From NCBI GenBank assembly GCA_016210245.1, contig JACQUR010000258.1, forward strand, positions 1-22,318: 22,318 nucleotides of DNA. The letters are read 5' to 3'. This document shows, piece after piece, positions 12,668 through 18,754 of this stretch (positions are counted from its first letter, which is position 1; each line of letters begins with the position of its first letter). The position numbers and the translations under genes were made by a program. The stretch comes from Chloroflexota bacterium. Its GTDB lineage: Bacteria > Chloroflexota > UBA6077 > JACQUR01. Under the pieces are notes generated by a model. It did no database searches and was not told where the DNA came from. It saw nothing but the letters and a program-made list of their open reading frames with translations.

Positions 12668-12854
12668 CTGGCTTCTCCTTTTGCTTTGGTACCTGGCCTC
12701 TCGCGCGCAAGTCTGTGATGAGTATCTGAAAAGTGTCAACCATTTCGGCAAACTTCTCTGCTGGAAGAACTATTCGAGCGATGGTCCGGGCGTCAATGTA
12801 TCCCCTTGCAAAGAGTTCACGCAATTCTTCTGCCTGTGCAGCCGGTGGTAACGC
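12657..12854 (-). pseudogene. 5'-truncated small gene abutting a perfect hairpin
   Basis: A frame of 65 codons without start reads ALPPAAQAEELRELFARGYIDARTIARIVLP, AEKFAEMVDTFQILITDLRARGQ and ends KQKEKPDGA. It looks like genuine protein: two amphipathic helices, a 'GYIDxxT' turn and a charged tail. It overlaps the next antitoxin-like gene by 11 bp, as in an operon. Its first sensible codon falls exactly at the edge of the hairpin at 12854-12908, so the true start appears to have been cut off there. TTG at 12822-12824 could be a start but has no good ribosome-binding site. Function is not recognised; a small antitoxin or DNA-binding protein is possible. Confidence 0.45.
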
Positions 12855-12908
12855 CTGGTGGGACAGGGTGGGCCAGGTGAGCCGCCTGGCCCACCCTGTC
12901 CCACCAGG
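12854..12908. repeat. Perfect 24 bp-stem hairpin with 7-base loop
   Basis: Arms 12854-12877 (starting CCTGGTGGGACAGG) and 12885-12908 are exact complements, with loop TGAGCCG. It lies 17 bp after the LLM oxidoreductase stop codon and borders the truncated small gene. No T-run follows on either strand, so it is not a standard intrinsic terminator, though such a strong stem could still stop transcription. It may be a mobile or repetitive palindrome. Confidence 0.85.
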
Positions 12909-12925
12909 TCGTAGGTCACAAAGGT

Positions 12926-13936
12926 CTAGGCGCCAGATACCGACGCGATCATCTCCCCCACCGTGCGGATGATCCGCTCGCGGTCCACCGGGTCCTGGGT
13001 GTGGGGAATGATGGCGATCTCGTCTACCAGGCCCGTCGCCGCCAGCCGCTGGAATTGCTGGTGCGCCTCGGCGGGGGTGCCGGCAATGGCGAACTTCTCA
13101 ACCAGCTCGTCCGTCACCAACTCGCCATGGGCCGTGCCGGCCACCATGTGCTCGTAGTACTCGTAGTGCTCGTAGATCCGCCGCACGATCTCCCTGGTGG
13201 CCGCGTCCAGCTCGAACGGCAGCGGGCGCTTCAGGATGCGCGCCACGTGCGCCTTGACCGCCGACCGCGCCGCCTTGCCGTCCTCCTGGATCGAGCACGG
13301 CACCCAGCACACCACACGGAAGCCCTCAGCCCGCAGGTTGCGGCCTGCCTGGGCCGCACCGGCCTCCAGCTCGCGCCGCGACGCCTCCAGGTACGGTTTG
13401 TCGATGCCGACCAGGACGATCGCGCCATCGGCTACCTTGCCCGCCAGGCGGTGGATCTTCGGGCTGCTGACGCCGATGTAGATCGGCACCCGTGTCCCCC
13501 GCCGGGCGTAGGTGATGTGGACCGGCGCCTGCGAGTCGGGATGCGTGACCGTCTGGCCGGCGATCAGGTCGCGGACAATGAGGATCGACTGTTCCAGCCT
13601 GGCCAGCGTCGCCGGCTTCTTGCCCAGCGTCTCCAGCGACGAATCGCCCATGCCGATCCCGAACAAAGTCCGGCCGCCCGTCAGTTCGTGCAGCGTGTCC
13701 CAGGCAGCGGCCAGCACGGATGGATCGCGGGTGATGGGGTTGGTCACGCCGCTCGCCAGCGTGATGCGCGAGGTTGCCTGCGCGGCAGCCCCGAGGATGA
13801 CGTAGGCTTCGCGCCAGATCATCTGCGAGTCGCCGATGTAGGCGCAGGCGAAGCCGAGGTCCTCGGCCAGCTTCGCCAGCGCTACCATCTTGCGCGGCGG
13901 TTCGGTGGGAAACAGTCCGAGCCCGAACGTGACCAT
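12926..13936 (-). CDS. LLM-class flavin/F420-dependent oxidoreductase
   Basis: The 336-residue product is a luciferase-like TIM-barrel monooxygenase/reductase. Visible features are the N-terminal strand VTFGLGLFP, LAKLAEDLGFACAYIGDSQ, the LGAAAQATSRITLASGVTNPITRDPSVLAAAWDTLHELTGGRTLFGIGMGDSS segment (the strongly conserved core), and the C-terminal FAIAGTPAEAHQQFQRLAATGLVDEI helix with IGDxxx-type ends. Family members use F420 or FMN to oxidise or reduce small organic molecules. Those starting with 'FGLGLFPTEP' often resemble methylene-tetrahydromethanopterin reductase-like enzymes; the substrate cannot be told here. The start is ATG 13936, with AAGGGAG 10 bp upstream. The enamidase-like gene lies 101 bp upstream on the same strand, so a joint catabolic role is possible. 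Confidence 0.88.
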   Translation of the reverse strand: MVTFGLGLFPTEPPRKMVALAKLAEDLGFACAYIGDSQMIWREAYVILGAAAQATSRITLASGVTNPITRDPSVLAAAWDTLHELTGGRTLFGIGMGDSSLETLGKKPATLARLEQSILIVRDLIAGQTVTHPDSQAPVHITYARRGTRVPIYIGVSSPKIHRLAGKVADGAIVLVGIDKPYLEASRRELEAGAAQAGRNLRAEGFRVVCWVPCSIQEDGKAARSAVKAHVARILKRPLPFELDAATREIVRRIYEHYEYYEHMVAGTAHGELVTDELVEKFAIAGTPAEAHQQFQRLAATGLVDEIAIIPHTQDPVDRERIIRTVGEMIASVSGA

Positions 13937-13964
13937 TGCTACAGCGCTCCCTTGTCTGTCGTGA

Positions 13965-14040
13965 GTCGACCGTTGACAGTCAACAGTTGACAGTCCGCCA
14001 GGGCCTCTGTCAACGGTCGACTGTCAACTGTCGACTGTCA
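13965..14040. repeat. Array of GTTGACAGT/ACTGTCAAC words forming inverted repeats
   Basis: The 15 bp word GTCGACCGTTGACAG (13965-13979) is exactly complementary to 14007-14021. Between and after these, TTGACAGT and ACTGTCAAC words recur in both orientations. The array fills the gap between two same-strand genes and supplies the last codon and stop of the amidohydrolase gene. Confidence 0.75.
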
Positions 14041-15240
14041 ACTCGTCGTGACCACCGCCAGCCGCTCGGGCGGCGGCATCTGCTGGCTGCGCGGGGCCAC
14101 CAGCACCTGGCCGTCGACCAGGATGGCCGAGATGCCGGGCAGATCGCCCACCGAGAGCGCCTCCAGGACATCCCGCCCGTTGGCGCCCACGATCCGCCCG
14201 ATCAGCAGCAGGTCGGCCGGGGAGCCCGGGCGGATGAAGCCGGTCTGCAGGCCGTGCGCCCGGGCCGTGTTGCCGCTCGCCAGGCAAAGCGCCTCGGGCG
14301 CCGAAACCCCGCCCAGTGAGGCCATCAGCGCGATCGTGCGCAGCATGCCGCGCGGGGTCGTGCCCGTGCCGGAGGGCGTGTCGGTGCCCACCGTCAGGCG
14401 GTGGAGCTCGTTGCGCTCGCGGACCTTCTGAACCAGGTGGACCGTCCAGCGCGGGTTGCCAGCGTAGGCGACCTCCAGGAAGGCGTCGGTCCGCTCGACC
14501 ACCTCATCCAGCTCCTCCAGCGGCATCGGGATCGGCCCCCCGGAGGCGTGGCCGACGACATCGGGGCGGAGCGTGGTGATGACCGCCGCGCCGGCCGGGC
14601 GGCTGAGGCCCGAGCGGGACACGCCGCCGGAGTGGATCTTCACTACCAGGCCGCGCTTCTTGGCCCAGTCCACGTAGGCCTGCGCCTCCTCGGGCCGCTC
14701 GCCGTACGGGTAGAAGATGAACTTCACCACCCGACTGCCCTCGGCCGCCAGCTCGTCGAAGTCGGCCTCGACCATGCCCGGCATCAGGCACATCGTGCCG
14801 GCCACGATCTTCAGGCCGCCCGGGCGGTAGTCGGCGGTGCAACGGCGCGCCAGCACGGCCAGGTACCGCCACAACTTGGGGTCGGGCTTGTCCAGCGGGA
14901 GGCCCGGCAGGTGCAGCTCGCCGGCGGAGACGATGGTCGTTGTGCCCCCGTGCAGGTAGGCCTGCGTCCAGCCGACCGAGTTCTGCGTCGGGCTGAAGTC
15001 GCCGAAGGTGGGATGGGTGTGTCCGTCGACCAGCCCGGGCACGAGGGTCAGCCCGCGGGCATCGATCTCCACTTCCGCCGACACCCGCCCGGTCCCCAGC
15101 TCCCGGATCACGCCATCCTCGATGTAGAGCGAGTCGGCGTCTGCAAGCGGATGGGCCAGGTCCCCGGTCACCATCGCCCCGAGGTTGAAAATCGACACCG
15201 AGCGCTTGCGTGGGCTCCCCAGCCCAGCAGCTTCACGCAT
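14038..15240 (-). CDS. Enamidase-like amidohydrolase
   Basis: The 400-residue product is a metal-dependent TIM-barrel amidohydrolase. Motifs are PGLVDGHTHPTFGDF (His74, His76), VVKFIFYPYGE (Lys173), VVKIHSGG (His203), VVGHASGG (His231) and GTDTPSGTG (Asp287). The block YLHGGTTTIVSAGELHLPG, the TDAFLEVAYAGNPR region and GDLPGISAILVDG closely recall enamidase of nicotinate fermentation in Eubacterium barkeri, which hydrolyses a cyclic enamide. From memory, that enzyme has Glu where this protein has Lys173, so here a carboxylated-lysine binuclear centre is more likely. Start ATG 15240 follows GGGGGAAG; upstream in-frame residues have no family similarity. The natural substrate is unknown; the LLM oxidoreductase downstream suggests degradation of an N-containing compound. 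Confidence 0.8.
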   Translation of the reverse strand: MREAAGLGSPRKRSVSIFNLGAMVTGDLAHPLADADSLYIEDGVIRELGTGRVSAEVEIDARGLTLVPGLVDGHTHPTFGDFSPTQNSVGWTQAYLHGGTTTIVSAGELHLPGLPLDKPDPKLWRYLAVLARRCTADYRPGGLKIVAGTMCLMPGMVEADFDELAAEGSRVVKFIFYPYGERPEEAQAYVDWAKKRGLVVKIHSGGVSRSGLSRPAGAAVITTLRPDVVGHASGGPIPMPLEELDEVVERTDAFLEVAYAGNPRWTVHLVQKVRERNELHRLTVGTDTPSGTGTTPRGMLRTIALMASLGGVSAPEALCLASGNTARAHGLQTGFIRPGSPADLLLIGRIVGANGRDVLEALSVGDLPGISAILVDGQVLVAPRSQQMPPPERLAVVTTS

Positions 15241-15498
15241 CCCAGCTTCCCCCACGAAAGCTCGCCGAATTGGTCCCATCCCACGACGCCTGCGAAACCG
15301 CGCGTTCCAGGTGCGGGACTGCCCCATCGTACGGGCGCCGACCAGGCTTGTCAAGGACCGGGGCTGCCGCTGTTGCCCCTGAGGCGAGCGACTGCGAACG
15401 CCGCGGCTTCGTGGAGTCGGCGGCTGTTCCGCGGCGCGGGATGGGCCTGACGGGCTGGACGAAGGGTGAGCCAGACAAGGCAGGCCCGCGGCGCGCAG

Positions 15499-16947
15499 TC
15501 AGGCGCCAACGGGCAGGTCGCGCAGCAACTCCCTCGGCCCTACCAACACGGCTCCCTCCTCGTCCGCCAGTTCCCTCAGCCGAGGCTTGAAGCCGGCCGC
15601 GGAGAACAGCAGAGCGCGAGGCGCCGCCTGCCAGCGACCGTGGGGGCTGGCCGCCACCTTGCGCTTCAGCTCGACCAGCACGTCCACGTCGATCGGCGAA
15701 CGCGACCACTTGCACTCCCCGAACAGGTAGCGATCGTCCGAGAGCCGAGCGACCAGGTCCAGCTCGATGTCGCCACGCCGGCTCCACCAGCGCCCGAGGT
15801 CCATGACCAGCGGCAGGCCATAGGATCGGCCGAAGCGCCTGAGATGCTGCGCGCAGACGCCCTCGAAGACGTGCCGCCCCATGTAGTCGCCAAGGTCTGG
15901 CTCCACCAGTTCGGCCCACGCCGCCTCGGGCTCAGCCAGCTGCAGCGCGCTGCGGAGCTTGAAGACGAAGCGGTACCAGGACTTCAGAAAGTTGTCCTCG
16001 AGCCGGTAGATGCCGCGGCGGTCCGGCTCCTCGAACGGCTTCTCGTGTACTACCCACCCCAGTTGCTGCAGCCGCTCGAGGCAACTCGCCATGACGTGCT
16101 TTGCGACGTGGGACTGATTGCCGATCTCGCCCCATTCCGTCGCTCCACCCGCGATCGCGCCCAGCACGGCGTTGTAGCTCGCAGCGTCGCGAATGTCTCG
16201 CTCCTGTCGGATGAGGTTTCCCCCCTCGCCGTGGAAGACGCCCATCGGGTCCAGCAGCAGGCGCGCGACGTTCGCGCCCAGGGCCTGGCCGGGATCGATG
16301 GCCGCGAGGTAGCGACCGCTGCCGCCGAACAGGCCGTAGGCCAGCAGGAGGTCACGCGGGGTGTAGGCCCGGCCTGGGGGCGCATCGGCGACCAGGAACC
16401 GCGCAGCATCGTAGTAATCCAGCGGCTGGTAGCGTTCGACCCAGTCGAAGCGGCCATGGAGCGGTCCGCCGTAGCCATCCAGGCTGGCCAGCATGCCGAT
16501 CTCGGAGCCGCAGAGCACCAGCTTGAGCCGCGTTCCCGGCGCGTCCTGGTCCCACACGGCCTGGATGAGGGAGGGGATGGCTGGCTCGACATGGCAGAGA
16601 TAGCTGAACTCATCGAAGACGACGAACACTGGCTCTTGCGCGGCGAGCTCACACAGCAGGCGGAGCGCCACCCGCCAGCTCGGGTAGTTCGCCAGCGTGG
16701 CATCCTGGCGCTGTGGGAACGCTCGGCGCACCTGGTCGAGCAACTCCTCGAGATTCTCCGTCGCAGAGGATTCGGCGGCGAGGAAGTAGACACCCCGGCC
16801 CTGGCGCAGGACGTGCTGCAAGAGGAAGGTCTTGCCAATCCGACGGCGCCCGTAGATCAGCGCGAGGGCGGGGCGCGGCTGCGCCCACAGCTCGCGCAGT
16901 TTGGCGAGCTGGCGCTCGCGATCGACCAGACCGACCACGGGAATCAC
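15499..16947 (-). CDS. AAA ATPase with C-terminal nuclease-like (DUF234-type) domain
   Basis: The 482-residue product (GTG 16947) begins with VDRERQLAKLRELW and the Walker A loop YGRRRIGKTFLL (Gly33-Thr40). Walker B is PVFVVFDEFSYL, followed by sensor-type LKLVLCGSEIGML. A winged-helix section (YNAVLGAIAGGATEWGEIGNQSHVAKHVMASCLERLQQLGWV) follows. The C-terminal domain has RGDIELDLVARLSDDRYLFGECKWS, the D...E-x-K order of a PD-(D/E)XK fold, as in DUF234 proteins. These ATPases are common in archaea and Chloroflexota-like bacteria; suggested roles include defence or DNA processing, but none is proven. A 33 bp palindrome lies 10 bp upstream of the start, which fits autoregulation. It is a single gene, divergent from the hen1-pnkp region. 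Confidence 0.85.
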   Translation of the reverse strand: MIPVVGLVDRERQLAKLRELWAQPRPALALIYGRRRIGKTFLLQHVLRQGRGVYFLAAESSATENLEELLDQVRRAFPQRQDATLANYPSWRVALRLLCELAAQEPVFVVFDEFSYLCHVEPAIPSLIQAVWDQDAPGTRLKLVLCGSEIGMLASLDGYGGPLHGRFDWVERYQPLDYYDAARFLVADAPPGRAYTPRDLLLAYGLFGGSGRYLAAIDPGQALGANVARLLLDPMGVFHGEGGNLIRQERDIRDAASYNAVLGAIAGGATEWGEIGNQSHVAKHVMASCLERLQQLGWVVHEKPFEEPDRRGIYRLEDNFLKSWYRFVFKLRSALQLAEPEAAWAELVEPDLGDYMGRHVFEGVCAQHLRRFGRSYGLPLVMDLGRWWSRRGDIELDLVARLSDDRYLFGECKWSRSPIDVDVLVELKRKVAASPHGRWQAAPRALLFSAAGFKPRLRELADEEGAVLVGPRELLRDLPVGA

Positions 16948-16957
16948 CTTCAGGTTC

Positions 16958-16990
16958 AGTAGACTACAATCTACTAGATTGTAGTCTACT
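16958..16990. promoter_or_regulatory. 33 bp palindrome upstream of the ATPase gene, likely operator
   Basis: A 16 bp arm (AGTAGACTACAATCTA, 16958-16973) and its exact complement (16975-16990) flank a single C. On the minus strand it contains TACAAT, a possible -10, and lies 10 bp before the GTG start of the ATPase, so a bound dimer would block transcription. Which protein binds is unknown; the winged-helix section of the ATPase itself is one candidate. Confidence 0.65.
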
Positions 16991-17028
16991 AACTTGGAGG
17001 CATGCCAGTGACGTCCCAGTCTCGCCCT

Positions 17029-17058
17029 TTGTCGCCCACTCCTGGAACCTGCTAGCAT
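17029..17058 (+). promoter_or_regulatory. Candidate promoter of the small ORF / hen1 leader
   Basis: TTGTCG (17029-17034) and TAGCAT (17053-17058) are separated by 18 bp; each matches consensus at four of six positions. Predicted transcription starts near 17065, about 30 bases before the small ORF. No better promoter is visible between here and hen1. Confidence 0.4.
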
Positions 17059-17095
17059 AAAACGTGCAGTACGGAGTGCTCGGAGTCCGTTCGCC

Positions 17096-17254
17096 ATGGA
17101 CCCGAAAGGGGACGACCTGGTGTTGAACGCCTGCCCATCGCAGCCGAATAGCCAGGGCATGCCCGCGGCCATCGCTCGATGCTGGTTCGAGCAGGCCACG
17201 GAGCGCTGGTTGGCGCTGTCCTGTTGTGCGGCCGAGGCGGGCGGCTCCCCTTAG
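17096..17254 (+). CDS. 52-residue small protein or leader peptide, unknown function
   Basis: An ATG 10 bases after GGAG (17082-17085) opens 52 codons ending at TAG 17252-17254. The product starts MDPKGDDLVLNACPSQPN and continues GMPAAIARCWFEQATERWLALSCCAAEAGG, with two Trp and four Cys. About 85% of codons end in G or C by my count, as in the certain genes of this window, which favours real coding. It is followed after 28 bp by an intrinsic terminator and lies just upstream of hen1. It may be an independent small protein or a leader peptide controlling read-through into hen1. I know no homologue. The alternative is a non-coding RNA of about 240 nt. Confidence 0.45.
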   Translation: MDPKGDDLVLNACPSQPNSQGMPAAIARCWFEQATERWLALSCCAAEAGGSP

Positions 17255-17282
17255 AGACCAGACCCATTCGACGTGATCCAAC

Positions 17283-17306
17283 AGGGCCGCAAGGCCCTTT
17301 TTCTTT
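17283..17306 (+). terminator. Intrinsic terminator upstream of hen1
   Basis: AGGGCC, loop GCAA, GGCCCT, followed directly by TTTTTCTTTT: a textbook intrinsic terminator on the plus strand. It ends the small-ORF transcript. The hen1 start codon is only 50 bp further, with no clear promoter between, so hen1 expression may depend on partial read-through. Confidence 0.85.
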
Positions 17307-17356
17307 TGTCTTTTGTCCACCAAGCACACCGCGAACGCTCGTCAGGGAGGTGAGGC

Positions 17357-18754
17357 ATGCTGCTGACGATTACTACCACCCATCAACCGGCCACCGACCT
17401 GGGCTACCTGCTCTACAAGCACCCGGGGCGGGTGCAGTCGTTCGAGCTGGCTTTCGGGCAGGCGCACGTGTTCTACCCGGAGGCCAGCATCGAGCGCTGC
17501 ACGGCCGCGCTGCTGCTGGACGTGGACCCGGTGGGGCTGGTGCGCAACTGGCGCGGCCGCCCGGGGCAGGCGCTGGAGCAGTACGTCAACGACCGCCCGT
17601 ACGTAGCCTCATCCTTCCTGAGCGTGGCCATCGCTCAGGTCTACGGCACCGCCCTGGCCGGGCGGAGCAAGGACCGCCCGGAGCTGGCCGAGACGGCCAT
17701 CCCGTTGCAGGCCAGGCTGGCGGCGCTGCCCTGCCGGGGCGGCGAGGCGCTGCTGCGAAGACTGCTCGCGCCGCTCGGCTACCAGGTCACGGCCCGCGGC
17801 TATCCGCTGGACGAGCGGTTCCCGGACTGGGGCCAGAGCCGCTACTTCACCGTCGAGCTGGCGGCGACCCGTCGGTTGAGCGAGCTGCTCCAGCACCTGT
17901 ACGTGCTCGTGCCCGTGCTGGACGACGAGAAGCACTACTGGGTGGACGAGGAGGAGGTCCAGAAGCTGGTGCGCCACGCGGGCGAGTGGCTGCAGGGGCA
18001 TCCGGAGCGCGAGCTGATCGTGCGGCGCTACCTGCGCTACCGGCCCCACCTGGCGCGGGAGGCCCTGGCCGCCCTGCTGGAGGAGGACCAGCCGGACCCG
18101 GACGAGGCCGCGGCGCACCAGCACCAGGAGGAGGCCGCGGTGGAGGCGCCGCTCGGGCTCAACCAGCAGCGCCTGGGCACAGTGGTGGCGGTGCTCAAGA
18201 GCGCTGGCGCCCGGCGGGTGGTGGACCTGGGCTGCGGCGAGGGGCGGCTGCTGGCGGCGCTGCTCGAGGACAGCAGCTTCGAGGTGGTCGCGGGCATGGA
18301 GGTGTCGCCGCGTGCCCTGGAGGTGGCGCGTTCGCGGCTGCGGCTGGACCGGCTGCCGGAGGCGCGGCGGCAGCAGGTGCGGCTGTTTCAGGGCTCGCTC
18401 ACCTACCGCGACCGGCGGCTGGAGGGCTACGACGCGGCGACGGTGGTGGAGGTGGTGGAGCACCTGGACCCGCCGAGGCTGGCCGCCTTCGAGCGGGTGG
18501 TGTTCGAGTTCGCCCGGCCCGACACAGTGGTCCTGACCACCCCGAACCGGGAGTACAACGTCAGGTTCGAGCGGCTATCCGCGGGCGCCTTCCGCCACCG
18601 CGACCACCGCTTCGAGTGGACGCGGGCCGAGTTCCAGGCCTGGGCCGCGCGGGTGGCGCGGCGCTTCGGCTACGCCGTGCGCTTCCTGCCGGTCGGGCCG
18701 GAGGATCCGGCCCTCGGATCGCCAACGCAGATGGGAGTGTTCACCCATGCATGA
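17357..18754 (+). CDS. hen1: Hen1, 3'-terminal RNA ribose 2'-O-methyltransferase
   Basis: The 465-residue product is bacterial Hen1. The N-terminal half (MLLTITTTHQPATDLGYLLYKHPGR...FYPEAS to about residue 240) is the bacterial-specific domain. The C-terminal half is the S-adenosylmethionine methyltransferase with VVDLGCGEGRLL (Asp290-Gly296) and the metal-binding EVVEHLDPPR (Glu365, Glu368, His369) and HRFEW (His417), then TTPNREYNVRF for RNA end binding. In the well-studied Clostridium thermocellum enzyme the matching ligands are two Glu and two His. Hen1 methylates the 2'-OH at the 3' end of a broken RNA before Pnkp seals it, so the repaired site cannot be cut again. Ribosome-binding AGGGAGG lies 6 bp before ATG 17357. 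The stop overlaps the pnkp start by 8 bp, so the two are coupled. Confidence 0.96.
   Translation: MLLTITTTHQPATDLGYLLYKHPGRVQSFELAFGQAHVFYPEASIERCTAALLLDVDPVGLVRNWRGRPGQALEQYVNDRPYVASSFLSVAIAQVYGTALAGRSKDRPELAETAIPLQARLAALPCRGGEALLRRLLAPLGYQVTARGYPLDERFPDWGQSRYFTVELAATRRLSELLQHLYVLVPVLDDEKHYWVDEEEVQKLVRHAGEWLQGHPERELIVRRYLRYRPHLAREALAALLEEDQPDPDEAAAHQHQEEAAVEAPLGLNQQRLGTVVAVLKSAGARRVVDLGCGEGRLLAALLEDSSFEVVAGMEVSPRALEVARSRLRLDRLPEARRQQVRLFQGSLTYRDRRLEGYDAATVVEVVEHLDPPRLAAFERVVFEFARPDTVVLTTPNREYNVRFERLSAGAFRHRDHRFEWTRAEFQAWAARVARRFGYAVRFLPVGPEDPALGSPTQMGVFTHA

Noticed and set aside
12854..12908. Hairpin as an ordinary intrinsic terminator of the LLM gene
   Set aside because: The stem is perfect but there is no T-run on the relevant strand; it may still hinder transcription, so I list it as a repeat.
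13001..16962. Three long plus-strand frames opposite the LLM, amidohydrolase and ATPase genes
   Set aside because: They lack recognisable domains and good starts, while the minus-strand genes carry full sets of family motifs.
17065..17306. Riboswitch, T-box, 6S RNA, SRP RNA or tmRNA upstream of hen1
   Set aside because: I looked for the conserved cores of these RNAs and saw none. The stretch is better read as a small ORF followed by a terminator, though an Infernal/Rfam scan would decide.
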